Below are positions 24,880 to 33,994 of a stretch of 64,000 nucleotides of DNA, piece by piece. The stretch comes from SAR116 cluster bacterium AG-337-N21 (GTDB taxonomy: Bacteria; Pseudomonadota; Alphaproteobacteria; Puniceispirillales; Marisalimonadaceae): contig QBZZ01000007.1 in NCBI GenBank assembly GCA_003282145.1, positions 1 through 64,000 of the forward strand. The letters run 5' to 3'. The notes beneath the pieces are model-generated. The model searched no databases. It saw only the letters and a program-made list of their open reading frames with translations, and was not told where the DNA came from. A program made the position numbers and the translations under genes. How positions within the stretch are numbered: the first letter of the stretch is position 1; every line of letters begins with the position of its first letter.

Positions 24880-26296
24880 TGTTTTTTTTATTTATTTCTA
24901 GAATTTCAGAAACATCTATTGGATACTCTCCCGTAAAACAATGATCTGTGAATTGAGGTGTTATAGGGTTTCTTTTGTCACATCCCATCGCTTTATAAGT
25001 TCCAGCCAAAGATAAAAAAAACAAAGATTTTGCTCCAACAAGTTTAGTCATTTCATTTAAATCAGACTGTGATGCAATTAATTCATTGTAGTTTGGTGTA
25101 TCAATTCCATAGAAATCAGGATGCACAATAGGGGGGCATGAAATTCCTAAATGAACTTCTTTTGCTCCGGCTTCATAAACCATTTTCACAATTTTGCTCG
25201 CAGTAGTCCCCCTAACTATTGAGTCATCAATTAGAATAACTTTTTTATTTTCTATGCAAGATTTATTAACACTATGTTTAAGTTTAACCCCAAATTGTCG
25301 TATTGTTTGTGAAGGCTCTATAAATGTTCGCCCTACATAATGGCTTCTTATAATGCCTAGTTCAAATGGTATAGAAGATTTTTGTGAAAAACCTATTGCA
25401 GCAGAAACACCTGAGTCAGGGATAGGAACAACTACATCTGCTGCAACACAATTTTCATTTGCTAGTTGCTCTCCTAGAGATTTTCTGTAAGTGTAAACTG
25501 TTTTTTTCCCGACCATACTATCTGGACTTGCGAAATAAATTCTTTCAAAAATACAAGGTCTTTCAGGAACTCTTTTAAAAGGTTTGATTGATTTGGTACT
25601 ATTTTCTGTAATTATAATAATCTCACCATTTTCTACATCTCTTTTGTATTTGGCTCCAATCATATCAAGAGCACAAGTTTCTGAGGCTAGAACAGGAGAA
25701 CCATCTTTTTCACCTAAAACTAAAGGCCTTATACCAAATGGATCTCTTACTCCAATCAGCTTTTTATTGGTAAGTATTATAAGAGAATAAGCACCTTTAA
25801 TTTGTGTGAGAGCATCTATTAACTTATCAACAAGTTTTTTCTTCTTGGATCTCGCAACTAATTGCAAAATAATTTCAGTATCAGACGATGTTTGAAAAAT
25901 AGACCCACTTTCAACTAATTTTTTTTTAATCGAATATGTATTAGTTAAATTTCCATTATGTGCACATGCAAAACCACCAATTGCTAAATTTGCAAATAAT
26001 GGTTGTAAATTTTCGGGCTTAGATTCACCAGTCGTAGAATATCTCACATGACCAATTGCAGTTTTTCCTGGGAGTTGAGATAATATATTTGTATTGTTGA
26101 AGTTGTCCCCAACTAATCCTTGCTTGCGTACTGAGTGAAATTTATTACCGTCAAAACTAACTATACCAGCACCCTCTTGACCTCTATGTTGAAGAGAATG
26201 TAGTCCTAAAGTTGTTAATACAGAAGCTTCCTCGGTTCCAAATATACCAAATACACCACATTCATCCATATATCGATCGGTATCTTTACAATACAT
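24872..26296 (-). CDS. purF: amidophosphoribosyltransferase
   Basis: A 474-residue enzyme for the first step of purine synthesis (PRPP plus glutamine to phosphoribosylamine). The glutaminase Cys is residue 13 in DECGVFGIFG, so a 12-residue propeptide must be removed. The PRPP loop is VILIDDSIVRGTTASKIV. Cys residues occur in RPCIFE and SCPPIVHPDF, but the CxxC expected before FTG in the Fe-S type of Bacillus is reduced to FTDHCFTGEYP. A classical 4Fe-4S cluster is therefore doubtful. GAAGGA gives a good ribosome-binding site before this ATG. It follows cvpA by 15 bases. Confidence 0.95.
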   Translation of the reverse strand: MYCKDTDRYMDECGVFGIFGTEEASVLTTLGLHSLQHRGQEGAGIVSFDGNKFHSVRKQGLVGDNFNNTNILSQLPGKTAIGHVRYSTTGESKPENLQPLFANLAIGGFACAHNGNLTNTYSIKKKLVESGSIFQTSSDTEIILQLVARSKKKKLVDKLIDALTQIKGAYSLIILTNKKLIGVRDPFGIRPLVLGEKDGSPVLASETCALDMIGAKYKRDVENGEIIIITENSTKSIKPFKRVPERPCIFERIYFASPDSMVGKKTVYTYRKSLGEQLANENCVAADVVVPIPDSGVSAAIGFSQKSSIPFELGIIRSHYVGRTFIEPSQTIRQFGVKLKHSVNKSCIENKKVILIDDSIVRGTTASKIVKMVYEAGAKEVHLGISCPPIVHPDFYGIDTPNYNELIASQSDLNEMTKLVGAKSLFFLSLAGTYKAMGCDKRNPITPQFTDHCFTGEYPIDVSEILEINKKNNE

Positions 26297-26311
26297 TAAA
26301 AATCCTTCAAG

Positions 26312-26860
26312 TTAATCTTCTTGTAAATTTTGTTTTTTATTTTGATTGTCTCCTGGCTCAATTTGTTCAATAAAATAACCACTTAGAGCATCAGTAGTAT
26401 TTTCTAAATATTGATAAGTATAAGCTTCTAAAATTAAATCTGGTAATTCTCTTTCTTTGCCTATTAAGTAAAGAAATCCAAGATAGAATAAAACAACTAT
26501 TAATGCACCTCTTAAAGCACCAAATAGAAATCCAAAAACTTTATCTAAAAATAATATCTCAGAAAAATTGAATTTTGGTGACAACCATTTTGAAATCAGG
26601 TGTGAAATAAATAAAGTTGTTAAAAAAGGAAAGCTAAATGCAATGACGTCAACTATAATCTTTTGAGATATATATTCTACTAACTCTAATTTAAATTTTT
26701 CAAATAAATTAAATGCTACAAGTAAAGAAAAGATCCAAGAAATTACACTAAAAGTTTCTTTTATAAAACCTCTAAATGTAGCCACTATACAAGATGTCAG
26801 AATAATTATTAAAATAAATATATCAACTATATTAAAGTAGATGTTATGCATAAATTCCAT
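26312..26860 (-). CDS. cvpA: CvpA family membrane protein
   Basis: A 182-residue inner-membrane protein with four hydrophobic segments. NIVDIFILIIILTSCIVATF and RGFIKETFSVISWI are the typical CvpA opening, and VFGFLFGALRGALIVVLFYL is the conserved middle helix pair. CvpA lies upstream of purF in many proteobacteria and is linked to colicin V production and envelope stress. Its start overlaps the radA stop. A charged tail of about 20 residues follows the last helix. Confidence 0.88.
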   Translation of the reverse strand: MEFMHNIYFNIVDIFILIIILTSCIVATFRGFIKETFSVISWIFSLLVAFNLFEKFKLELVEYISQKIIVDVIAFSFPFLTTLFISHLISKWLSPKFNFSEILFLDKVFGFLFGALRGALIVVLFYLGFLYLIGKERELPDLILEAYTYQYLENTTDALSGYFIEQIEPGDNQNKKQNLQED

Positions 26861-28236
26861 TAGTTCAAATCATTCATAGTATCTTTATAAATTAAATTTA
26901 CTAAATCACTTAATAGACTGATAGAGTTATATTTCATATTTTTTTCTATTATAACTTTTTGTTTATTAGGTAAGTAAATTTGATTCAACCCTAGTTTTAA
27001 TGCTTCTTTAATTCTCACTTCTGGCTGATTAACTTTCCTAATTTCACCTGAAAGACCAACTTCTCCAAAAAATATACCAGAAAAAGATAAAGGAACATTT
27101 TTTACGGATGAAATAATTGCTGCTGCGACAGCTAAATCAGCGGCTGGTTCAAATATTCTAATACCACCAGCAATATTTAAAAAAATATCCATGTTTGATA
27201 AGTGGATTTTACATCTTGCTTCGAGGACAGCGCATAACATTGAAAGCCTAGCTATATCCCACCCTACAATAGTTCTCCTTGGAGAGGCAAGCGTTGATGG
27301 AGTTACTAACGCTTGGACTTCTACTAGAAGTGGTCTGGTCCCTTCCAAACCAGCAAAAATTGCAGTTCCAGATATATTTTTTTGTCTATCTGATAAAAAT
27401 AAAGCCGAAGGGTTTTTTATTTCTTTAAGACCATCTCTTAACATTTCAAAAACACCTATTTCGTTTGTAGGTCCAAATCTATTTTTAATACTTCTTAAAA
27501 TTCTATACTGAAAATTATTATCTCCATCAAAATACAAAACTGTATCGACCATATGTTCTAAAACACGAGGTCCAGCTATTGAACCATCTTTAGTTACGTG
27601 TCCAATTAAAATGAGAATAGAGTTTGATTTTTTTGCTGCAATAATTAATTCATGTGTACTTGCTCTTACCTGTGACACAGTCCCTGGGGAGCTATCTAAT
27701 TGCGGTAAATACATAGTTTGAATAGAATCAATTACTAATATATGTCTTTTTCCAACAGAACTTATTGTTGCAGCAATATCAGAAGCATTTGTTACAGAAG
27801 CAAATCTAATTTCATTGTTCTTTATACCAAGTCTATCTGCACGCATTTTTATTTGAGATAAACTTTCTTCACCAGAAATGTATATGCATTCCTCATTAAG
27901 TTTTGATAAATTACCTACAAGTTGTAACAATAATGTTGATTTTCCAATACCAGGGTCGCCTCCAATTAATGTTATTGATCCAGGCACAAATCCCCCTCCA
28001 ATAACTCGATCTAACTCACTTAAATTTGACGTAATTCTTGAAAGATCATATGTTTCATTTTTTAAATATTCAAAACTAATAGTTTGTCCATATGATTTAG
28101 ATAAAATACCAGATGGTTTTGTGTTTTTTTCTTCTAATAAAGTGTTCCATTCATTACATTGCTCACACTTACCAATCCATTTAGGATAAACTGAACCACA
28201 TAATTGACATATATAATTTTTATTTGATCTTGCCAT
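26860..28236 (-). CDS. radA: DNA repair protein RadA (Sms)
   Basis: A 458-residue protein. It has an N-terminal zinc finger (C10, C13, C24, C27 in CQLCGSVYPKWIGKCEQC), then a RecA-like ATPase with Walker A GGDPGIGKSTLL (about 93-104). The RadA-specific KNRFG motif is in SIKNRFGPTNEIGVF, and a Lon-like C-terminal domain (GWDIARLSMLCAVLEARCKI) follows. RadA drives branch migration of recombination intermediates. It abuts the ABC ATPase gene upstream and cvpA downstream. Confidence 0.95.
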   Translation of the reverse strand: MARSNKNYICQLCGSVYPKWIGKCEQCNEWNTLLEEKNTKPSGILSKSYGQTISFEYLKNETYDLSRITSNLSELDRVIGGGFVPGSITLIGGDPGIGKSTLLLQLVGNLSKLNEECIYISGEESLSQIKMRADRLGIKNNEIRFASVTNASDIAATISSVGKRHILVIDSIQTMYLPQLDSSPGTVSQVRASTHELIIAAKKSNSILILIGHVTKDGSIAGPRVLEHMVDTVLYFDGDNNFQYRILRSIKNRFGPTNEIGVFEMLRDGLKEIKNPSALFLSDRQKNISGTAIFAGLEGTRPLLVEVQALVTPSTLASPRRTIVGWDIARLSMLCAVLEARCKIHLSNMDIFLNIAGGIRIFEPAADLAVAAAIISSVKNVPLSFSGIFFGEVGLSGEIRKVNQPEVRIKEALKLGLNQIYLPNKQKVIIEKNMKYNSISLLSDLVNLIYKDTMNDLN

Positions 28237-29006
28237 TAAATGAATAGCTTAGGATTTGTTGATTTAATAAAGTCTTTTATTTGTGCATTATCAGACTTTA
28301 ACATTTCCTTAGGTGTTCCTGACCATGAAATTGTTTGCTTATCAATTAAAATCACTTTATCAGCTATATTACATACTGATGCCATGTCATGAGTAATTGT
28401 AATTGCACTTCCACCAACTGTTTTAACAGCAGATTTAATTAATTTGTCAATTAAGCTACCTGTTACAGGATCTAAGCCAGAGGTAGGTTCGTCAAATAAT
28501 AGTACCTTTGGATTTCCACATATAGCTCTAGCTATCGCAACTCTTTTCTGCATTCCTCCTGAAATTTCTGATGGATAAAGGTCTAAAATTTCAGAATTTA
28601 AGCCTAAACGTTTTATTATTGATAATGCTAATTCTTTAGCATCTTTATCGGTAAGCTTTTCTTTGTTTTTAACTTTGAAAACAATATTTTCCCAATTTTG
28701 TAGAGAATCAAATAACGCACCGTGTTGAAATGTTATACCTAAATCTAGTAAAATTTTTTCTTTTATAGATCTTTTCAAATCTACCATTTCTACATTATTT
28801 ATTTTAATAGAACCTTTGTCTGGTGACAATAAACCAATGATATTTTTCAGAAGTACCGACTTACCAGATCCTGAGGCGCCTATTATAGCTAAAGATTCAC
28901 CTTCAAATAGTTTAAAATTAATATCATTCAAAACCATAGTTTCATTAAAAGTTTTAGTAAGGTTTTTAACTTCAATTATTATCTTATTGTTTAATTTTTT
29001 TTTCAT
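28236..29006 (-). CDS. mlaF: ABC transporter ATP-binding protein, MlaF-like
   Basis: A 256-residue ATPase with Walker A GASGSGKS (43-50), signature ISGGMQKRVAIARA and Walker B KVLLFDEPTSGLDPVTG. The GGMQKR signature and the partner MlaE permease immediately upstream place it in the Mla/Mkl phospholipid transport subgroup. It should energise lipid traffic between the outer and inner membranes. The MCE-domain partner MlaD and the periplasmic MlaC are not next to it. Confidence 0.88.
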   Translation of the reverse strand: MKKKLNNKIIIEVKNLTKTFNETMVLNDINFKLFEGESLAIIGASGSGKSVLLKNIIGLLSPDKGSIKINNVEMVDLKRSIKEKILLDLGITFQHGALFDSLQNWENIVFKVKNKEKLTDKDAKELALSIIKRLGLNSEILDLYPSEISGGMQKRVAIARAICGNPKVLLFDEPTSGLDPVTGSLIDKLIKSAVKTVGGSAITITHDMASVCNIADKVILIDKQTISWSGTPKEMLKSDNAQIKDFIKSTNPKLFI

Positions 29007-29008
29007 TC

Positions 29009-29800
29009 TTACCCAAAAAACAAAGCTGTTATAATATAAGTACTTGTTAAAATCATTACCGATGAAATTACTACAGATGCGGTTGTAGCGTACCCAACTC
29101 CCTCTGCTCCTTTGGTCGCATTAAAACCAAAATAACAACTTACCATTGATATTATTAATCCAAAAATTGCTGCTTTTACTGTACCTTGAATAATATCTAT
29201 CCATTGTAAATATTCTACAGTAGCATATAGATAGATGCTTGGATTAAATTCTAATTTAAAAATTGCAATTATATATCCACCTAAAATACCAATCGTGTTA
29301 CCTAGAAGTACTAAAACTGGAATACAAATTAATGAGGCAATAATTTTTGGTGCGATTAAATATTGCATTGGTCTTGTGCCCAGAGTGCCCAATGCGTCTA
29401 TTTGTTCAGTAACCCTCATTGTAGCTATTTCTGCTGCCATCTTAGCTCCAATTCGTCCTGCAACCATCAGACCTGTTAAAACGGGTCCTAATTCTCTTGT
29501 GATTGAGGTTAATACAACTCTCGCTACTGTTGTTTCATTATTTAGTTCACTAAAACCATTATAAGTTTGAAGAGCTAAGACCATACCAGAGAAAAATGTG
29601 GTTAGACCAACTACAGGTAAAGAAAAATAACCAATGTCTATAATCTGATAAAATATTTTCTTAAAATACCATGGTGGTCTAAATATCCAAAAAATGGCAG
29701 TTATAAAAAAAATAAAGAAATGACCAATATTAGATAAAAATTTAAAAAACTTTTGACCTGTAGTGCCACAAATTTTAAAAATCGAATTAATCAAATTCAC
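29009..29800 (-). CDS. mlaE: ABC transporter permease, MlaE family
   Basis: A 263-residue membrane protein with five or six hydrophobic helices. The MlaE hallmarks are present: SLPVVGLTTFFSGMVLALQT, ITRELGPVLTGLMVAGRIGA and AAEIATMRVTEQIDALGTLG, then the closing ATTASVVISSVMILTSTYII. It forms the membrane part of the phospholipid transporter with the MlaF-like ATPase 2 bases downstream. The gene lies between alr and radA. Confidence 0.9.
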   Translation of the reverse strand: MNLINSIFKICGTTGQKFFKFLSNIGHFFIFFITAIFWIFRPPWYFKKIFYQIIDIGYFSLPVVGLTTFFSGMVLALQTYNGFSELNNETTVARVVLTSITRELGPVLTGLMVAGRIGAKMAAEIATMRVTEQIDALGTLGTRPMQYLIAPKIIASLICIPVLVLLGNTIGILGGYIIAIFKLEFNPSIYLYATVEYLQWIDIIQGTVKAAIFGLIISMVSCYFGFNATKGAEGVGYATTASVVISSVMILTSTYIITALFFG

Positions 29801-29825
29801 TAACTTACCTTTGTTAAATTACTAA

Positions 29826-30911
29826 CTAATTATATTTTCTTAACAAGCGGTTGCCCATAAGTGTTAAGAGTTCATAGCTGATTAAATCTAACTTATTAAG
29901 AATATTTCTAATGTTAGTGATATCTAACAAACATAAATACTCACCTTCTTTTAATGATTTTTCTTTTAAGTTAGTGACATCTAAAACGAAGCTATCCATT
30001 GTTATATTACCTATAATACTACATTTTTTTTTCCTTATTGAGAAGGAACTATTAGGCCTTAATAATCTTAACCAACCATCTGCATAACCAATTCCGATTG
30101 TGGCTAATCTAGATTTTCTTTTTGTTATATCAATACCTCCATAAGAAATTTTTTCACCAACATTAACGTTTCTTATTTGAATAATAGGTCCATATAAACT
30201 TAGAGGAAATTTTAAACTCTTGGAATTTAATTTAATATTATTGCCGTAATTATCAATCCCATATAATCCAATACCTGGTCTTGTTTGATCAAGACAAAAC
30301 CTTGATCCAAGCATTATTCCAGCACTGTTTGCTAAGCTTAATTTTGTATTTGGTATAATTTTAGAAAATTGTAATATTTTGTCTAATTGTTTTACGTTTT
30401 CTTTATTTTTTATTTTATCTGCGTTCGCAAGGTGGGACATTATAAAGTCCCATTCAATAAGGTTTAATAAATCTTTGTTACTTAATAATAAATTAATTTC
30501 ACTTTGACTAAAACCTAATCTATTCATCCCTGTATCAATATTTAATATTGCTTTGATTTTGCAACCTTGAGAAATAAGTTTTTTAAGCTTAATTAATTGA
30601 TCTAAATTATTAATTATAGGGGTTAATTTATATTTTACATACGATTGTTCACTACCATTTAAAAAACCTTCAAAAATAGCAATTGTAATGTCTACAGATT
30701 TTAATTCTTCTCTTAGCTGGATACCCTCATTAAGGTTTGCAACATAAAAATAATTACATCCTGCTTTCATAAGAGTTTTGGCTACTTTTATCATACCTAC
30801 ACCGTATGAATTAGCCTTAATTACAGCTGCTGCTTTTCCATTAGACGCGTTATTAAGTGCAACCCAATTTGATTTAATATCTTTTAAAGAAATATCTAGA
30901 ATAGCTTGCAT
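29826..30911 (-). CDS. alr: alanine racemase
   Basis: A 361-residue PLP enzyme making D-alanine for peptidoglycan. The PLP Lys is K32 in AVIKANSYGVGM. The catalytic Tyr of the second subunit is in KISYGGIDIT, and RPGIGLYGI and the GNITMDSFVLDVT segment are family marks. It is cytosolic and of normal length. It lies 31 bases after dnaB on the same strand, the usual dnaB-alr order in alphaproteobacteria. Confidence 0.94.
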   Translation of the reverse strand: MQAILDISLKDIKSNWVALNNASNGKAAAVIKANSYGVGMIKVAKTLMKAGCNYFYVANLNEGIQLREELKSVDITIAIFEGFLNGSEQSYVKYKLTPIINNLDQLIKLKKLISQGCKIKAILNIDTGMNRLGFSQSEINLLLSNKDLLNLIEWDFIMSHLANADKIKNKENVKQLDKILQFSKIIPNTKLSLANSAGIMLGSRFCLDQTRPGIGLYGIDNYGNNIKLNSKSLKFPLSLYGPIIQIRNVNVGEKISYGGIDITKRKSRLATIGIGYADGWLRLLRPNSSFSIRKKKCSIIGNITMDSFVLDVTNLKEKSLKEGEYLCLLDITNIRNILNKLDLISYELLTLMGNRLLRKYN

Positions 30912-30942
30912 AATAAAAGATTATATATTTTAAACAATTTTA

Positions 30943-32418
30943 CTAATAAATTTGATCTGGTAACCTATTATCTTGAGCTAAATCCATAAATCTAGTGAAT
31001 TTAGCTTCGAATTGAACTTGTATTATACCAGTTGGTCCATGTCTTTGTTTTGAAATGATTATTTCAGCCTTTCCTTCTGCCTCATTTCTTCTATCTTGCC
31101 ATTTTGAAAAACGTTCATTAAAACTTTCTTGATTTTCATTATCCCTTTGAGATGGCTCACTTTTATCTAGGTAATATTCTTCTCTATAGACAAACATTAC
31201 TACGTCAGCATCCTGTTCTATAGAACCAGATTCTCTTAAGTCAGCGAGAATAGGTCTTTTGTCTTCTCTTTGTTCAACAGCCCTGCTTAGCTGTGATAGA
31301 GCAAGAATAGGAACATTTAATTCTTTAGCTATTGATTTTAATCCTCTAGTAATATTCGAAACTTCTTGAACTCTTCCTTGAGCTTCACTAGCTTTGGAAC
31401 CTTGAATTAATTGAATATAGTCAATAATAATTAAGCCTAATCCACGAGTTCTTTTTAATCTTCTTGCTCTTGATGCAATTTGACCAACAGATATCGCAGG
31501 TGTATCATCAATAAAGAACGGCAAGTTATAAATATCATTCTGTGTTGCAACAAGTCTTGCAAACTCTTTTTCATTAATATCTCCATTTCTCAATTTATGA
31601 GAGTCTATTGTAGTTTGTTCGGCTAATATTCTTTGGGCTAATTGTTCAGCTGACATTTCTAAAGAAAAAATTAGAATAGAGTCATTTTGGTTAGTATTAT
31701 TGATTCTAGCAGCATTAAAGCCTATGTTTGTGGCTAAAGCAGTTTTCCCCATTGCAGGTCTACCGGCCAACACTATTAAATCAGATTTATTTAAGCCTCC
31801 TAATTGACGGTTTAGGCCTGAAAAACCTGTGTCAACACCTGATAATTTGCCTTTTCTAGTGAAAGCTTCATTTATTTGATTAGTAGCACTAGTTAAAACA
31901 GATTTAAAATCTATTGGACCTGAATTTATTTTATCTTTTTCAGCTAAATTATATAATTTTTCTTCAGTTTCAGATATTTCTTGATCAGGAGTTACTTCGA
32001 TTTTAGGGTTAATAGATTTATCAATCAAATCGTCAGCAATTCTTATTAAAGATCTCCTGATATAACAATTTTTAATTTCTTCAGCATAAAATTTTGCTTT
32101 ACTTAATGATAATACTCCTTCTCTTAGATCTAAAAGATATTTTTCAATATCAATATCTTTATTTAAGTTATTATCATTTAAATAATTTTTAAGTGTTAGG
32201 GGATCTGCCAATCGACTAACATCTGTGAGAGATATACAAGCATCGTAGATATTTGCATGTAAAGGGTCAAAAAAATATTGACTGTTAAAATTTGTAGGAA
32301 GATCTTCTAAAATTTTATTATCAAATAATATTGAACCTAGGAGACTTTGCTCAGCCTCAAGATTTTGAGGCATTTTTTTTTCAGAGTTAGTATAATTTTC
32401 AATTAGATTATCAACCAT
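30943..32418 (-). CDS. dnaB: replicative DNA helicase DnaB
   Basis: A 491-residue helicase. The N-terminal primase-interaction domain starts at PQNLEAEQSLLGSILFDN. The RecA-type core has Walker A GRPAMGKTALA, the SLEMSAEQLAQRILAE segment, GLIIIDYIQLIQG (Walker B), and the ALSQLSRAVEQREDKRPILA arginine-finger region. It unwinds DNA at the fork. No intein or insertion is present. It follows rplI with a 66-base gap. Confidence 0.96.
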   Translation of the reverse strand: MVDNLIENYTNSEKKMPQNLEAEQSLLGSILFDNKILEDLPTNFNSQYFFDPLHANIYDACISLTDVSRLADPLTLKNYLNDNNLNKDIDIEKYLLDLREGVLSLSKAKFYAEEIKNCYIRRSLIRIADDLIDKSINPKIEVTPDQEISETEEKLYNLAEKDKINSGPIDFKSVLTSATNQINEAFTRKGKLSGVDTGFSGLNRQLGGLNKSDLIVLAGRPAMGKTALATNIGFNAARINNTNQNDSILIFSLEMSAEQLAQRILAEQTTIDSHKLRNGDINEKEFARLVATQNDIYNLPFFIDDTPAISVGQIASRARRLKRTRGLGLIIIDYIQLIQGSKASEAQGRVQEVSNITRGLKSIAKELNVPILALSQLSRAVEQREDKRPILADLRESGSIEQDADVVMFVYREEYYLDKSEPSQRDNENQESFNERFSKWQDRRNEAEGKAEIIISKQRHGPTGIIQVQFEAKFTRFMDLAQDNRLPDQIY

Positions 32419-32484
32419 AACTCTTTTCTAATTTATTTTAAGTTTAATAACAAATTAATCTAAAAATTGGTTTAATGTTAATAA

Positions 32485-33144
32485 TTAGTTAATTATATCT
32501 GTTTGTTCTTCAGTTTGTTTATTATTCAAACTTTTTGACATTTTTGACTTTTCATCATTTTCTTTTTTCGTTTTTGTTTGACTAACTTTTTTATCAAATC
32601 TTTTAGCATCTTTCTGAGCTCGCTCTGATCTAATGTCCCCACCAGTTATTTCGGTTGTTATTATGGCCTTTCCAGATTTAGACTGTTCTTTGGCTTCTTC
32701 GACAGACCTGGCAATATTTAATTTCAAATCTATGGAGATTTCAGGATGTAATTTGATTAATATATCTTCATATGACAATGTTTTAATAGCTTTATTTAAA
32801 TCAACTTGAGATTTGTTAATTGAAAGTCCAGCTTCAGTAACAGCTTTAGATATATCCTTTGCGGAAACAGACCCATATAATTGACCAGATTCGCTTGCAG
32901 CCCTAATAAGAACAACTTCATTAAAGCTAATATTATCAGCTAAATTTTTTGCCTCTGTTTTTCTAGTAATATTTTCACCTTCTAACTGGGCCTTTTTTTC
33001 TTCAAACATTTTGATATTTTGTTTTGAAGCAAACACAGCTTTACCTTGAGGAAGCAGAAAATTTCTTGCATAGCCTGATTTAACTGAAACTAGCTCACCC
33101 ATTTGCCCTAATTTTTCAATACGTTCTAACAAAATAATATTCAT
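32485..33144 (-). CDS. rplI: 50S ribosomal protein L9 with long C-terminal extension
   Basis: A 219-residue protein. The N-terminal domain is typical L9 (MNIILLERIEKLGQMGELVS; KSGYARNFLLPQGKAVFAS), and the second domain ends near residue 150. A further 65-70 residues are highly charged (Lys, Glu, Asp, Ser) and probably disordered. Alphaproteobacterial L9 proteins often have such tails, but this one is long. L9 binds 23S rRNA near the L1 stalk. It follows rpsR by 14 bases. Confidence 0.93.
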   Translation of the reverse strand: MNIILLERIEKLGQMGELVSVKSGYARNFLLPQGKAVFASKQNIKMFEEKKAQLEGENITRKTEAKNLADNISFNEVVLIRAASESGQLYGSVSAKDISKAVTEAGLSINKSQVDLNKAIKTLSYEDILIKLHPEISIDLKLNIARSVEEAKEQSKSGKAIITTEITGGDIRSERAQKDAKRFDKKVSQTKTKKENDEKSKMSKSLNNKQTEEQTDIIN

Positions 33145-33158
33145 TTTATTCTCCTGCT

Positions 33159-33413
33159 CTAACCAACTACATAAGGCATTAATGCTAAAAACCTTGCTCT
33201 TTTAATTGCTTTAGAGAGTTCACGTTGTTTTTTTGCTGATACTGCTGAAATCCTAGATGGTATTATCTTACCTCTTTCGGATACATATCTAGTAAGAACT
33301 TTTAAATCTTTATAATCTATTGGAGGGGTGTTAGGATCAGAAAAGGGACAAGACTTTCTTTTTTTTTGATTTGGCTTTCTCAAAGCTTCTCGTTTAATAT
33401 TAAGTTGTGTCAT
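33159..33413 (-). CDS. rpsR: 30S ribosomal protein S18
   Basis: An 84-residue protein with the S18 core: [20 protein letters not shown], then [20 protein letters not shown] and [20 protein letters not shown]. It pairs with S6 in the platform of the small subunit. The gene sits between rpsF and rplI with short spacers. A DUF2232 gene, found here in some relatives, is absent. Confidence 0.96.
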   Translation of the reverse strand: MTQLNIKREALRKPNQKKRKSCPFSDPNTPPIDYKDLKVLTRYVSERGKIIPSRISAVSAKKQRELSKAIKRARFLALMPYVVG

Positions 33414-33424
33414 TTAAATCTTCC

Positions 33425-33811
33425 TTAGACTTCTTCGTTAGTTGTTTTAACTGCTTCTGAATTAACTAATTCATTTCTAGAACGATCAGATTTATTATTC
33501 ATTAAAGGTGAAGGATTTTCATCAACTGAATTAATACGAATTGTTAAAAATCTAATAATATCTTCATTTAATCTCATTAGTCTTTCATATTCTGCAATTG
33601 CATCAGAAGAACTATCGATATTTAAAAGTATGTAATGGCCTTTTCTATTTTTATTTATTTTATAAGCGAGATTTCTGAGACCCCAAATTTCTCGTTTTTT
33701 TATAACACCCTTAAAATCCTTAATTATTTTTGTGAACTCTTCAACTAATTCTTCGAATTGATTGGGTGTTAAGTCCTGTCTTCCTATTATAACACTTTCG
33801 TATAATGCCAT
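33425..33811 (-). CDS. rpsF: 30S ribosomal protein S6
   Basis: A 128-residue S6: MALYESVIIGRQDLTPNQFE, then WGLRNLAYKINKNRKGHYIL and RLNEDIIRFLTIRINSVDEN. A longer frame begins at 33847, but the ATG at 33811 has a strong AAGGAGA at ideal distance, and the extra 12 residues are not S6-like. It is the first gene of the rpsF-rpsR-rplI-dnaB-alr string. A leader hairpin and a sigma-70-type promoter lie upstream. Confidence 0.95.
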   Translation of the reverse strand: MALYESVIIGRQDLTPNQFEELVEEFTKIIKDFKGVIKKREIWGLRNLAYKINKNRKGHYILLNIDSSSDAIAEYERLMRLNEDIIRFLTIRINSVDENPSPLMNNKSDRSRNELVNSEAVKTTNEEV

Positions 33812-33852
33812 CTTTATCTCCTTATGGCTTTTTGGAAATATTCCCAAGATTA

Positions 33853-33876
33853 GCCAGTTAAAATAAATTAACTGGC
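33853..33876 (-). promoter_or_regulatory. hairpin in the rpsF leader, candidate ribosomal-protein autoregulatory site
   Basis: A perfect 9-base inverted repeat, GCCAGTTAA and TTAACTGGC, with a 6-base loop. It lies about 40-65 bases before the rpsF start and just downstream of the predicted transcription start. S6-S18 leader control is known in many bacteria, but I could not identify the conserved CCG bulge of the described S6:S18 motif, so the role is a guess. Confidence 0.4.
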
Positions 33877-33897
33877 AAGGAGAGCATAAATATAAAA

Positions 33898-33927
33898 ATT
33901 ATGCTGGTAAAATTAATTAATGTGCAA
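33898..33927 (-). promoter_or_regulatory. predicted sigma-70 promoter of the rpsF operon
   Basis: On the minus strand TTGCAC (33927-33922) and CATAAT (33903-33898) are separated by 18 bases. Transcription would start near 33891 and give an 80-base leader to rpsF. Spacing and both hexamers are good but not perfect, and AT-rich DNA makes chance matches common. Confidence 0.45.
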
Positions 33928-33994
33928 CATAAATGTTTATTATAAATATGCAATAAATAAATAAACAAATTTTAAGGTTTTATAGAGATTTAAA

